Source: a virus
IMG/VR virus record: IMGVR_UViG_3300025316_000014
Location: 1 to 64,000 of that record
Length of the DNA stretch: 64,000 nt
Strand: one strand, 5' to 3'
This document shows positions 31,226 through 39,114 of this stretch, one piece after another. The translations under genes and the position numbers were made by a program. The stretch's first letter is position 1, and the number at the start of each line of letters is the position of its first letter. The notes under the pieces are model-generated. The model saw only the letters and a program-made list of their open reading frames with translations. It did not search any database and was not told the DNA's origin.

Positions 31226-31548
31226 GATATATTCCTCCTGGACATTTGTGCAAGTACGACTAATGGGTTCGCATCAATAATTGCCTGCCGTTGTTGCTCT
31301 TGAAGATATTTTTTGATTTGAATCGCTGGAATTTTTTTCATCGGCAATGTTTGCTCTGGATCAACGTGAATCGCCCATGCGGCAAATACAGAAAGTAGGC
31401 AAATATATTTTCTTGGGGAATACCGCATATATGAAACAATATATTCAACGACGATTTTCCCGTGCCCATTTTTATGAATATTCATAACTTTTCGTTTTTG
31501 ATCAATGCCTTGATATATTATTCCGAGTTTAATTTCAGACAGCAACAT
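31222..31548 (-). CDS. Hypothetical protein with SEIKxGxIY start
   Basis: The 108-residue protein has a beta-rich N-terminal half (KLGIIYQ, KIVVEYIVSY) and a helical C-terminal half. A shorter paralogue is at 30685-31005. It lies one base after the stop of the first leftward gene. The function is unknown. Confidence 0.55.
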   Translation of the reverse strand: MLLSEIKLGIIYQGIDQKRKVMNIHKNGHGKIVVEYIVSYMRYSPRKYICLLSVFAAWAIHVDPEQTLPMKKIPAIQIKKYLQEQQRQAIIDANPLVVLAQMSRRNIS

Positions 31549-31549
31549 T

Positions 31550-32125
31550 TTATGTTGTCCTTGCTAAATCATCGCATGGCTGATTGAAAGGAGCGTCAGC
31601 AGAGGCATGGGACCGGAACCGCAGCGCTTGCAAATATTCATTTATTTCCGGCGTATATAAATGAAGGTTCATATTCGCTCGTATACATAAATTCCCACCC
31701 ATCGGTTCAAGTTGTTCGGCAAGACGACGACCGAATTGTGATCCGCCAATAATTCGATCCATTGGGCGGAGAGCATCAAATGCCGCATATTGTTCAGGAG
31801 TATAACATTTTGGATAGTAGCCTTCTGGAATTTCTACGACCACGGCATCGAACGCATAATATTCATGTTCAACTTCTTTCCGTGTTACCCATAATAATGG
31901 GTTCTTCGCTAAGTATTGAATTTCTTCAAAAATAGCCAGTGGGCGTTGTGGCGTTTTCCCGGGAAATCGTTTGAAAATTTGGCCAGCATAGGTAATATAA
32001 ATGTCGCCAATCTTCGTCCACCGTAGCCGCAGCCCGTCCTCGCATGAGTCAATTCTTGAACATTTTCCTTTGAAATCACGACGGATCGCTGCCATGAATA
32101 ACTCATTATCCTGAATTGCTTTCAT
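31550..32125 (-). CDS. Hypothetical protein, first gene of the leftward block
   Basis: The 191-residue protein has mixed alpha/beta character with many aromatic residues and no recognised motif. It follows a GGGTATAAT motif and an AAGGAAAT ribosome site. As the first gene after the non-coding switch region it is probably expressed earliest, and so a candidate host-takeover or regulatory protein, by position only. Confidence 0.6.
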   Translation of the reverse strand: MKAIQDNELFMAAIRRDFKGKCSRIDSCEDGLRLRWTKIGDIYITYAGQIFKRFPGKTPQRPLAIFEEIQYLAKNPLLWVTRKEVEHEYYAFDAVVVEIPEGYYPKCYTPEQYAAFDALRPMDRIIGGSQFGRRLAEQLEPMGGNLCIRANMNLHLYTPEINEYLQALRFRSHASADAPFNQPCDDLARTT

Positions 32126-32154
32126 AATATTTCCTTTGTGTATGTGTGCAGTGT

Positions 32155-32169
32155 ATAGGTATTATACCC
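32155..32169 (-). promoter_or_regulatory. GGGTATAAT promoter-like motif of the leftward block
   Basis: On the minus strand GGG (32169-32167) and TATAAT (32166-32161) lie about 35 nt upstream of the first leftward gene's start. It is the most upstream candidate promoter of the early block. Confidence 0.5.
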
Positions 32170-32898
32170 TGTTGGGAGGCGGATAAACCTCTTTCTTTGT
32201 TTATTCATGTATTTATTGCACGGGCATATATGCGCGCGAGAGAGTCTTTTTGTTTTGAATCCAGAGGATATTTATTTTAATTGCTATTACTATACACACA
32301 CATATGCTCTTGATTTCAAAAAGGAGGTTTTGGTTTCAAAAAGGGAATTTTGGTTTCAAAATGAGAGTTTTAGTTTCAAAAAAGGAGGTGATAATTTTGT
32401 ATAATTTTGTTGTGGTGTAGGGGGTGTTACGCGGACGAAGTTTTGGAAAAGTGACTTTTGCTATTTGTGATATTTTGTACTAATATCTTTTTCGCATGTT
32501 TTATTTTAGTAATAGTGAAGGAAATCGAGTAAGGATTACAGGCATAATGGATAGATTTGTTGTCATGTGTTTGTATGGATGCACATACCGTTGAACAACT
32601 GAACATCTTGTGTATGTATGTGAAAATATTTGTGAGGAATTCTTATTTTTCTTCACTTACATACTATATATATAGATTATCCTGGGCGTGCATGCACTAG
32701 ATGTTTAATTGTTGAGTGGTGTGTGTGACTATATACATATACTTATACATATTTATATATATATATTTGAGTTCAAAAAGGGGGTATTTGTATTAAAAAC
32801 GTATGTGCGTTGAGTGCGGATCTTATTTGGAGAATGCCGTTTGGAGGAAGGGGAAAGAGGGGAGAATGTATTGATGAGACGATGAAAGGTGGAATAGC
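32170..32898. other. Non-coding switch region between early and late blocks
   Basis: About 730 bp of strongly AT-rich DNA has no convincing gene on either strand. It contains the four iterons listed separately, a fifth degenerate TTCAAAAAGG copy near 32772, stretches of alternating TATATA near 32675-32695 and 32735-32770, and purine-rich DNA near 32830-32885. A strong GGGGAG site is followed by a two-codon ATG TAT TGA near 32867. It could hold an origin and divergent promoters. Confidence 0.5.
32312..32391. repeat. Four iterons of exactly 20-bp period
   Basis: TTTCAAAA occurs at 32314, 32334, 32354 and 32374, each within a 20-bp unit of the form TTTCAAAAAGGGAATTTTGG. The constant period of about two helical turns and the AT-rich setting between divergent blocks resemble replication-initiator or regulator binding arrays. 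Confidence 0.7.
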
Positions 32899-33027
32899 AT
32901 GGTTATCTTTATTGCGATGGTCTTTATTCTTATGACGCTGCCCTACTCAGCCAAACCACTTTGGCAAATTGTGAACGGAATTGTACGGAGTAGCGTTTGG
33001 ATAGCATCCCGTTGGGGTAAACTATAA
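32899..33027 (+). CDS. Small hydrophobic peptide
   Basis: The 42-residue peptide begins with a hydrophobic segment (MVIFIAMVFILMTLPY) and ends with a basic, aromatic part. AAAGGTGG lies 6 nt before the ATG. It is the first rightward gene and sits upstream of the endolysin, so a lysis-related membrane peptide is possible. Short length limits confidence. Confidence 0.45.
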   Translation: MVIFIAMVFILMTLPYSAKPLWQIVNGIVRSSVWIASRWGKL

Positions 33028-33051
33028 TATTCATCTGGGTGGAGGATGGTC

Positions 33052-33330
33052 ATGGCAATGGTAGCTGAGTTAACAAAATATACAGAGGCTAAGAAAGTGT
33101 ATGCAGAAGTTGTTCAAGAGATTGAAAAACTTGATGCAGAAATTCTTCACTCACGGCAAGCAGATGTTAACGTGTCTTCTTCTCCAGTTGACCAGTCAAA
33201 ACCAGGTTACCTTTACCGTGCAAAATCCTCAACGAAAACTGAGGCACTTGAAAAGAAAAAAGAGCAACTTATTCGGGACCGTCAGTCCGCTTGGGATACG
33301 ATGATTGCTGCGAAAAAACTTCTCGGATAA
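33052..33330 (+). CDS. Helical-hairpin family protein (member 1)
   Basis: The 92-residue protein has an N-terminal helix (YTEAKKVYAEVVQEIEKL), a variable loop, then a second helix ending WDTMIAAKKLLG. This is the two-helix layout of a family with 13 loci in the late block. GGAGG precedes the ATG at 33052. The function is unknown. Confidence 0.6.
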   Translation: MAMVAELTKYTEAKKVYAEVVQEIEKLDAEILHSRQADVNVSSSPVDQSKPGYLYRAKSSTKTEALEKKKEQLIRDRQSAWDTMIAAKKLLG

Positions 33331-33343
33331 AGGACGAACTATT

Positions 33344-33421
33344 ATGACCATTGAACAATTCAAATCCGCATATGAACAAGCAAAAAAAGAGTGGAAAGCC
33401 GCGAAAGCTATGGTGAAATAA
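33344..33421 (+). CDS. Helical-hairpin family protein (member 2, minimal 25 residues)
   Basis: The 25-residue peptide reads EQFKSAYEQAKKEW and ends AAKAMVK, combining the first helix motif and the AAK end with no loop. AGGACG lies upstream. Its stop lies directly before the endolysin start. It is either a minimal member or a deletion product. Confidence 0.45.
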   Translation: MTIEQFKSAYEQAKKEWKAAKAMVK

Positions 33422-33422
33422 T

Positions 33423-33974
33423 ATGGCAGGCTATTCAGCACTTGTTCCACTTCCAGATAAGGGCGATATTAACTCGGGAGTCAGTCCGATGTCTGCTGCA
33501 TTTCTCATGCAGACATTCGGCAGTCCGGGAGCAAATCCTTCGGATAATTGCGCGCCTGTCACAAATCCAGTAATGAAGCAGAGAATTGTTACTGTTTCTG
33601 TTGGACCGTTTCGGGTAACAGGTGATCGGTTAGCGGTTGCCGATCTCAGAACGATCTTTGCAGATGTCGCGGCGAAGGACGCTAAATTGTATGCTTCTTT
33701 AGGATCGGCGGGCATGTTATGCTTCAGGCATACCCGTGGGTCGACAACAGAATTATCAAATCATTCATGGGGCGATGCGGTTGATTTAACCATCAATGGC
33801 ATTCTCACCCAACGGGGAGCAACACAAATTACCTCGGGTCTCCTTGCTTTGTATCCATATTTCCATGCGGTCGGCTGGTATTGGGGTGCAGGATTTTCAA
33901 CGCCGGATGCCATGCACTTTGAAATGGGTTTGGATCGATTAAAATCTCTATATCAACTTGAGTTGAACGGGTGA
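33423..33974 (+). CDS. Endolysin, M15-type peptidoglycan peptidase
   Basis: The 183-residue protein has the M15 zinc motif SNHSWGDAVD (H114, D121) and DAMHFEM (H165), with HTRGS upstream. This family cleaves peptide bonds in peptidoglycan; phage members such as the T5 endolysin are L-alanyl-D-glutamate peptidases. The first 50 residues may be a small cell-wall-binding region rather than a signal peptide, so release would need a holin. It is followed by a two-pass membrane protein, a likely lysis partner. Confidence 0.85.
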   Translation: MAGYSALVPLPDKGDINSGVSPMSAAFLMQTFGSPGANPSDNCAPVTNPVMKQRIVTVSVGPFRVTGDRLAVADLRTIFADVAAKDAKLYASLGSAGMLCFRHTRGSTTELSNHSWGDAVDLTINGILTQRGATQITSGLLALYPYFHAVGWYWGAGFSTPDAMHFEMGLDRLKSLYQLELNG

Positions 33975-34393
33975 TGGATATGACGCCCTTTTATAATATT
34001 TTCCATCGGAATGTGAATGAAGAACATGCGGCAAATCTTGCTGGTAAAGGGTGGAATGATAAAATTATTTTTGTCTTGGCTGGAGCGTCAGCTAGTGGAG
34101 TGATGTTCTGGTTTTGTGTTTTGTTGTCAGCAATTCCTTTCGGAATGCCAAAATGGATGGCAGTTATCCTCTTCATCTCAAATACTCTTCAACTCTGTTA
34201 TCTCCCTGTTATTCAAATTACTCAAAAGAATAATGGCGAGCATTCTGAACTTCGGGCAGCGGCAGATCATTTGAAACTTCTTGCTTTATCGGAAAATCAA
34301 AATGAAATAAAAACGGCGCTAACTTCTATTAATGATAAGCTCACTGTATTAAATGATGACCTCATTTTGTTCAATGACAGGCAAAAAAAATGA
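33974..34393 (+). CDS. Two-pass membrane protein with C-terminal coiled coil
   Basis: The 139-residue protein has membrane segments near residues 29-53 and 57-80, and then a helical charged tail (HSELRAAADHLKLLALSENQNEI). The layout resembles DUF1003-type proteins and some holins. The start overlaps the endolysin stop. Its place after the endolysin suggests a lysis function, possibly holin, but sequence alone does not prove it. Confidence 0.6.
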   Translation: MDMTPFYNIFHRNVNEEHAANLAGKGWNDKIIFVLAGASASGVMFWFCVLLSAIPFGMPKWMAVILFISNTLQLCYLPVIQITQKNNGEHSELRAAADHLKLLALSENQNEIKTALTSINDKLTVLNDDLILFNDRQKK

Positions 34394-34620
34394 CAGAATT
34401 TTTGCGATTGAAAGCGATATATGAACATGCTGTGGCGGAAGAGAAGAGAGTTCGAGAGGAAATTATTTTCAATAACAGGGCGATAGCCCATGCAACAACA
34501 GCAGCGGAATTAGCCCAAGCTCGGGGGAACAAGATGCGAGCGGAGTTACTTCGTCCTATTGCAGAAGGTAGAACAATGACGGCATGGGAAAACATGCGAA
34601 AAGCTCATCGGGAGCTTTAA
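34390..34620 (+). CDS. Helical protein, distant member of the helical-hairpin family (member 3)
   Basis: The 76-residue protein has an N-terminal helix (LKAIYEHAVAEEKRVREEI), a loop with an Ala-rich helix, and an end AWENMRKAHREL that parallels the family C-terminal helix. It overlaps the preceding stop by ATGA. Membership is weaker than for the others. Confidence 0.5.
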   Translation: MTEFLRLKAIYEHAVAEEKRVREEIIFNNRAIAHATTAAELAQARGNKMRAELLRPIAEGRTMTAWENMRKAHREL

Positions 34621-34643
34621 CAGCAAAAAGGAGCATATAAATT

Positions 34644-35081
34644 ATGTCACAGAACATTATTGTCGTTGATCCGACGACAGGCCACGTCGACCCGCATAGT
34701 ATTGCTTGGCAGCATGAGGAAAATATTCTCGGATTATTTCATCCGATTATCACAATTGAAGATAAAGATATTGTCGCGGTTGAAGAGCGGGTTGATGCTT
34801 CTCCGTCAATTCATCCCATTGAATTGTTCGTTGGCGATGTGGCGGTTTTTGCTCATTATAAACAATGGGAAGATGTTGCAAAAGCTTCTGGGCAGATTAT
34901 TATCGAAGGCGCGAAACTCGAAATTCCTGAAGTAGCGGCGGCAATCATTGAAGCGGTTGCCCTTATTGAGGTGATTAAGACGAAAAACATTCCGGCGATT
35001 GAAACCGCGGTGGTGTCTCTTAGTGGGGAACTTTTCAAGCTTATCCCGGAGTTCGCTCTTATTATCACTAAAAAAGTTTAA
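34644..35081 (+). CDS. Hypothetical protein
   Basis: The 145-residue protein starts with a beta-like region rich in Asp and His and ends with hydrophobic helices (VAAAIIEAVALIEVIKT and LFKLIPEFALII). AAAGGAG precedes the ATG. The C-terminal half is very hydrophobic but carries charges, so it may be membrane-associated. No family is recognised. A promoter-like inverted repeat follows. Confidence 0.55.
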   Translation: MSQNIIVVDPTTGHVDPHSIAWQHEENILGLFHPIITIEDKDIVAVEERVDASPSIHPIELFVGDVAVFAHYKQWEDVAKASGQIIIEGAKLEIPEVAAAIIEAVALIEVIKTKNIPAIETAVVSLSGELFKLIPEFALIITKKV

Positions 35082-35099
35082 TAAGGAGCGTTTACTCTT

Positions 35100-35140
35100 C
35101 CTATGATTGGGTATAAGTAATATATATACCCAATCATAGG
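35100..35140. promoter_or_regulatory. Perfect 16-bp inverted repeat carrying GGGTATA on both strands
   Basis: The arm CCTATGATTGGGTATA (35100-35115) and its exact inverse (35125-35140) flank a 9-nt spacer. Each strand shows GGG followed by a TATAAT-like hexamer, so it could be a symmetric promoter, an operator, or a strong hairpin between two late genes. Confidence 0.55.
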
Positions 35141-35150
35141 GAGCAACTTT

Positions 35151-35357
35151 ATGAACGATGCGATTAAAGGTTTTTTCAAAGGCGGGGAAGTGGTACTACT
35201 CTTCGCCGGCTTTTTATGTAAAGGATTAGCCTTTAATCCACCATTGCCATTTGCCTGGGGAGTTGCTGCAAAAGCCGCCGGGAGTATTTTATGGGTTGCT
35301 TTTGATGGGACGTTCGCTTATTTAATGGTCCCTCTTAATAAAACTATCAAAGAGTAA
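35151..35357 (+). CDS. Small hydrophobic membrane protein
   Basis: The 68-residue protein has a hydrophobic segment (GGEVVLLFAGFLCKGLAF) and a second (AAKAAGSILWVAFDGTFAYLMV), with short charged ends. GGGAGC precedes the ATG. Size and two-helix layout fit a holin or inner-membrane accessory, located between late genes after the symmetric promoter-like repeat. Confidence 0.55.
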   Translation: MNDAIKGFFKGGEVVLLFAGFLCKGLAFNPPLPFAWGVAAKAAGSILWVAFDGTFAYLMVPLNKTIKE

Positions 35358-35360
35358 ATC

Positions 35361-35573
35361 ATGACTTATCAGGAAGCAAAAGATAAATATGATTATGCAA
35401 AAGACGAGTATGCACGAGCAGTAGAAAATCTACAAAAAGTGCAACGTCTTTCTATACATACTGGTAAGACTGGGGAACTCGCAAGACTCCAAGGAATGGT
35501 GGCGGATTTACTTAAGAAAGCGACTGCCGCACGGCGTCAAATGGACGACCTGAGAATGACTGAAAACCTGTGA
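35361..35573 (+). CDS. Helical-hairpin family protein (member 4)
   Basis: The 70-residue protein reads MTYQEAKDKYDYAKDEYARA in helix one and ends KKATAARRQMDDLRM. Its upstream GAGTAAATCATGAC matches the leader of members at 37498 and 39115, so the leader and gene appear to have been copied together. Confidence 0.65.
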   Translation: MTYQEAKDKYDYAKDEYARAVENLQKVQRLSIHTGKTGELARLQGMVADLLKKATAARRQMDDLRMTENL

Positions 35574-35580
35574 GGGTATT

Positions 35581-35796
35581 ATGACAGAATTTGAAGCTCG
35601 CAAAGCTTATATGACAGCAAAACATGAATATGATATTGCTCGAGCTGAATGGGTTCGTGCATCAAACGCTGGAATGAAATGGGGTGCAAAATCTATTGAC
35701 GCATATAAAGCGGATATGGACAGCAAATTGAAAGTTGCTGTTGCCGCGAAAAAGGTTTTGGATAGCGTTGCTGAACCATATATTGAAAAAGATTGA
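35581..35796 (+). CDS. Helical-hairpin family protein (member 5)
   Basis: The 71-residue protein begins MTEFEARKAYMTAKHEYDIA and ends VAAKKVLDSVAEPYIEKD, a clear match at both family helices. It lies directly after member 4, a tandem pair with low identity, suggesting old duplication. Confidence 0.7.
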   Translation: MTEFEARKAYMTAKHEYDIARAEWVRASNAGMKWGAKSIDAYKADMDSKLKVAVAAKKVLDSVAEPYIEKD

Positions 35797-36007
35797 ATTT
35801 CCAACTATGCCTTTACTAGCCGGCTAAGGCCAAAGTGCGCATAACATCAAGTCTCCTATTGCCTAATTTTGTTCTCGTAACAGGACAAAGACAATGCCTG
35901 GAGCGCAACAGAGGAAACCTGATAGATAACCTGAAGTGACACCTACGTAGATAAAGAAGTGGTGCGGCAATCTAGAGAGACGGATAATACATTTTAGGAG
36001 CGACAAA
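35797..36007 (+). other. Gap with possible structured RNA near packaging genes
   Basis: No ORF is supported in these 211 bases. The composition differs from neighbours, and short pairings are possible: TTTGTTCT with AGGACAAA (one G-U) around 35864-35887, GCC/GGC near 35820, and CACC/GGTG near 35941-35965. It could be a structured RNA, a decayed gene or a recognition site for packaging. The evidence is weak. Confidence 0.25.
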
Positions 36008-36253
36008 ATGCCACATGGATATACTGGAGCACAGCTTACCAGAGCGATGGGGATTACTGGCACACCGAAACAATTTGCTCGTGATGCTTATAAAAAAGCT
36101 AAAGACGATTATGAAAATTTATTTCATTCTACCATGGCATCCACAATCGGGTTATCAACATCCGATTGTAAAAATTTACCGAATATAAAAACTGCCTGGC
36201 AGAAAGTCGTTGACGCAAAGAAAGTTCTTGACGCTATCAAGGAGCAACCATGA
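36008..36253 (+). CDS. Helical-hairpin family protein (member 6)
   Basis: The 81-residue protein has an extra N-terminal piece (MPHGYTGAQLTRAMG), then FARDAYKKAKDDYENL, and ends VVDAKKVLDAIKEQP. TAGGAGC precedes the ATG. Its stop overlaps member 7's start by ATGA. Confidence 0.65.
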   Translation: MPHGYTGAQLTRAMGITGTPKQFARDAYKKAKDDYENLFHSTMASTIGLSTSDCKNLPNIKTAWQKVVDAKKVLDAIKEQP

Positions 36254-36423
36254 CAAAATCTGAAGCTGAGGTTGCATATAAAAAAGCAGTGCAAGATTGG
36301 AAAAATGCGAAGCTTGAAGTTGAGACAAGCGAAGGGGCAGACGTTCAGCAAACTGCGGCTATTAATAAAGCTTGGCAGAAAGTTCTTGATGCTAAGAAAG
36401 TTTTGAATGCTATGAAGGAGTAG
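36250..36423 (+). CDS. Helical-hairpin family protein (member 7)
   Basis: The 57-residue protein begins MTKSEAEVAYKKAVQDWKNA and ends WQKVLDAKKVLNAMKE. It shares the AWQKV.DAKKVL.A end with member 6 directly upstream. The start lies in the stop of member 6. Confidence 0.7.
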   Translation: MTKSEAEVAYKKAVQDWKNAKLEVETSEGADVQQTAAINKAWQKVLDAKKVLNAMKE

Positions 36424-36426
36424 GCG

Positions 36427-36693
36427 ATGACGAAATCTGAAGCAAAAAGTATATATGACAATTTGAATAAACAGTGGTCCGATTATGAGTCATATGTCCA
36501 AGCAAAAAAAGATGTCGATTTTAATACAAAGCAAGTTGCGTTAGCTCGTCAGAGTGATCCAAATAAAGTAGCATATTGGCAATCAGAACTGGCTGCGGCG
36601 ACAGCAAAACTTCAGTCTAAAGGCACGCCGAAAAAAGTTACCTATGAGCAGGTTGTCGCGGCACGAAGAATCTTCCAAGGGATGCAAGAATAA
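36427..36693 (+). CDS. Helical-hairpin family protein (member 8)
   Basis: The 88-residue protein begins MTKSEAKSIYDNLNKQWSDY and ends VVAARRIFQGMQE, with a longer Lys/Gln-rich loop in between. It starts three bases after member 7. Members 6-8 form a tandem triplet just upstream of the small terminase-like gene. Confidence 0.65.
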   Translation: MTKSEAKSIYDNLNKQWSDYESYVQAKKDVDFNTKQVALARQSDPNKVAYWQSELAAATAKLQSKGTPKKVTYEQVVAARRIFQGMQE

Positions 36694-36695
36694 TT

Positions 36696-37256
36696 ATGAC
36701 TGACGAAATCCCACAAGGAGAAGAACAAGAAATTGACCCTGAAGCGCCGTATGGCCGCAACAGAAATGGAACACCTTTACTCCGCCCTCCAGTGGATCGT
36801 TCTATTCAAAGAGAGCGCCGTGGATATGTCGCGGAGTATTGTCGTAGAGGAATTTATAATACTGCTGAACTGGACCGGTTATTAGATACTGAACATGATA
36901 TCAGAGTACCGGCGCTAACAATCCAAAAGGATGTTAATTTATATCTTCGGCGAGTGATAGAGGAACAGAATATCGGCCGTGCAGCATGGCAAGCCAGGTT
37001 GATTGATCGATTAGTCGCTGGACAGCAAGCTATTTTCGCTCGGATTCAAAGGGGGGATGATCGGGCAATTCATTCTGAAATTGCAATTCAACGGCGCATT
37101 TCTGAAATGCTTGGACTTGATGCAACACCTAATGACCGGACAGAAGATTTTGGCGCACAATTGAATGAATTAATCAATGCTCAAGATATCGCGATGGGCA
37201 AAGTTCCTTCTCCTCCCTCTGGAGTGAATACGTCCTCAGAGGTCACTGAAATATAA
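36696..37256 (+). CDS. Small terminase subunit-like protein
   Basis: The 186-residue protein has an acidic N-terminus, then a basic helix-turn-helix-like region (RRGYVAEYCRRGIYNTAELDRLL... VPALTIQKDV), a helical oligomerisation-type centre (RLIDRLVAGQQAIFARI), and an acidic tail. Layout, size and position upstream of the large terminase fit a small terminase that recognises phage DNA. No strong family motif is seen, so the call rests on context. Confidence 0.6.
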   Translation: MTDEIPQGEEQEIDPEAPYGRNRNGTPLLRPPVDRSIQRERRGYVAEYCRRGIYNTAELDRLLDTEHDIRVPALTIQKDVNLYLRRVIEEQNIGRAAWQARLIDRLVAGQQAIFARIQRGDDRAIHSEIAIQRRISEMLGLDATPNDRTEDFGAQLNELINAQDIAMGKVPSPPSGVNTSSEVTEI

Positions 37257-37267
37257 AGGAATAAATC

Positions 37268-37456
37268 ATGACGGAAGCTGAAGCGAGAAAGGTATGGACT
37301 GATGCGAAGTCGGCATACCAGATGGCAGTATCCACACATAGTGATGGGAAAGTTATTTCAAAAGCATGGAATGACATTATAGCAGCAAAGCGTGCCCTTG
37401 ACGCGATTATCTCAAAAGCTACAACTAACCGCTTCCCCGGAGTGTTTGGGCAATAA
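37268..37456 (+). CDS. Helical-hairpin family protein (member 9)
   Basis: The 62-residue protein begins MTEAEARKVWTDAKSAYQMA and has IIAAKRALDAI near the end, followed by a non-family tail ending FPGVFGQ. AAAGGAATAAATC precedes the ATG. It lies between small and large terminase genes. Confidence 0.7.
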   Translation: MTEAEARKVWTDAKSAYQMAVSTHSDGKVISKAWNDIIAAKRALDAIISKATTNRFPGVFGQ

Positions 37457-37497
37457 CTACAACTAACTGCTTAAGAAAACTGTTAAGGAGTAAATCA

Positions 37498-37705
37498 TGA
37501 CGAAAGCAGAAGTACAAAAAGTATATGATGCTGCGAAAGCGGAGTATTTAACTACAGGCAAAGCATAAACTGATATTGATGAAACCGTCCGCAAAGCACT
37601 TGATGCAGAAACAACTGCTGGCCGTCCTAGAATTTGTCCACCTAATTTAGCACAGAAAGCGGAGCGGTGATGATGAAACCGTCCGCGAAGCACTGGGATG
37701 CAAAA
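37498..37705 (+). pseudogene. Decayed helical-hairpin family locus (member 10)
   Basis: An intact start MTKAEVQKVYDAAKAEY stops after 23 residues at TAA 37567. The same frame then continues TDIDETVRKALDAE, a recognisable second helix, and stops at 37669. A 33-bp imperfect direct repeat (GATGAAACCGTCCGC...) occurs at 37578-37610 and 37672-37705. The region looks like overlapping partial copies of the family gene before the large terminase. Confidence 0.6.
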
Positions 37706-37713
37706 GGTTAACC

Positions 37714-39024
37714 ATGGCGATTATCCTTTCGGATAAACAAAAAGAGGCAATGACAAATGCGGATCAACGATGGAATTTGTTTATTGGAGCGACTCGTTCC
37801 GGTAAATCGTATGTTCAGCAAATGCTTATTCCTCGTCGCGTGAAAGAAAACATTCCGGGTTTATATATTCTTATGGCGAAGACTCAAAGCAATGTTGAGT
37901 CAAATATTTTATCGCCAATGAGAGATATATTAGGCCCGGAATTTATTTCACGTATCCGCAATATTAATGGTGTGACAGTAGCGAAGATATTCGGAAAATC
38001 CTTTAGTATATTAGGCGGGGATAATATTCGGGCAGTCGATAAAATTCGAGGCAAGACGATCGGTTATGCAGCCGTTGACGAAGGGCCGACGCTTCCTCAT
38101 CCTCTTATTCAACTTCTTAAGACCCGGTTCACTGACCCTAGAGCAAAAGCTGATATTACAGGAAATCCTGAAGGACCACGGCATACATTCAAACTTGATC
38201 TTATCGATCGCGGCACATTGCCGCCTGGACATAAGGATTACCTTCGGGGAGTATATCATTTATCCTTTGGCTTGCTTGACAATCCTTCATTAACTGATGA
38301 TATTCGGGAACAGTTATGTTCAGAACTTCGTGGGGTTTGGTATAAGCGATTAATTTTGGGGTTGTGGGCGGCGGCTGAAGACGCAATTTATGATATGTTT
38401 GATCCCGATAAACATATTACCGAAATTGATCCACAAGAAAATCAAGTCTATCGTCGATATGTCGGTCTTGACTATGGAACAGGGGCGCCTTCCGCTTTCA
38501 TAAAGTTAGCATTATTGCATACAGGGCAATGGATTGTGACACATGAATATTACTGGGATAGCCAAAAAGAAATGGCAGAAAAAACGGATGCGCAATATGT
38601 CGCGGATCTTCATCGGTTTGTTGCAAATCCATTATCACCGTCTGTTATTGATCCAACGATTGCAAGTATTTATGCAGACCCATCAGCAAAATCATTTATT
38701 CTTGCTGCGAAACGGGAACGCCTTCCTATAACGCTTGCAAACAATTCTGTTGTCGATGGTATTCGTCATGTCGCATCATTATTCGGCGCCGATAAATTAC
38801 TTATTCATAAGCGATGTGAACAACTTTTGAATGAACTACCCGGATATACTTGGGATGCGAAAGTGGCGGAACGAGGAGAAGACGCTCCGGTGAAAAAGGA
38901 CGACCATGCGTGTGATGCTATGCGGTATGGAATTTGGTCTACCATTGCGATATCAAAATCATCTTCTCGTGGTGTCATTCCTCAAACAGCGCAAAGTCAA
39001 TTTGCTCGCCTTCGTGGAATGTAA
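37714..39024 (+). CDS. terL: Large terminase subunit
   Basis: The 436-residue protein has Walker A GATRSGKS (residues 25-32), Walker B YAAVDEG (D122, E123), and an RNase H-like nuclease with GLDYGTG (D253) and a late DDHACDAMRYG that holds a catalytic Asp. This is the Terminase_3/PBSX-like architecture: an ATPase that drives DNA into the capsid and a nuclease that cuts concatemers. It is followed by a promoter-like motif and the portal gene. Confidence 0.92.
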   Translation: MAIILSDKQKEAMTNADQRWNLFIGATRSGKSYVQQMLIPRRVKENIPGLYILMAKTQSNVESNILSPMRDILGPEFISRIRNINGVTVAKIFGKSFSILGGDNIRAVDKIRGKTIGYAAVDEGPTLPHPLIQLLKTRFTDPRAKADITGNPEGPRHTFKLDLIDRGTLPPGHKDYLRGVYHLSFGLLDNPSLTDDIREQLCSELRGVWYKRLILGLWAAAEDAIYDMFDPDKHITEIDPQENQVYRRYVGLDYGTGAPSAFIKLALLHTGQWIVTHEYYWDSQKEMAEKTDAQYVADLHRFVANPLSPSVIDPTIASIYADPSAKSFILAAKRERLPITLANNSVVDGIRHVASLFGADKLLIHKRCEQLLNELPGYTWDAKVAERGEDAPVKKDDHACDAMRYGIWSTIAISKSSSRGVIPQTAQSQFARLRGM

Positions 39025-39068
39025 TTGTCTATATTAACGGTGATAATATAGGTTTGTATTTTATCAGG

Positions 39069-39086
39069 ATATGGTATAATATACAG
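39069..39086 (+). promoter_or_regulatory. GGTATAAT promoter-like motif
   Basis: TGGTATAAT (GG at 39073-39074, TATAAT at 39075-39080) is an extended -10-like site, preceded by an AT hairpin CTATATTA/TAATATAG at 39029-39051 that could end the terminase transcript. It would drive member 11 and the portal gene. Confidence 0.45.
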
Positions 39087-39114
39087 AAGTCCCTGAAATA
39101 TAAAGGAGTAAATC

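Noticed and set aside
32312-32391. Iterons as a CRISPR or coding repeat
   Set aside because: The 20-bp period leaves no spacers and is not a multiple of three; the ORF at 32207-32404 has no ribosome site.
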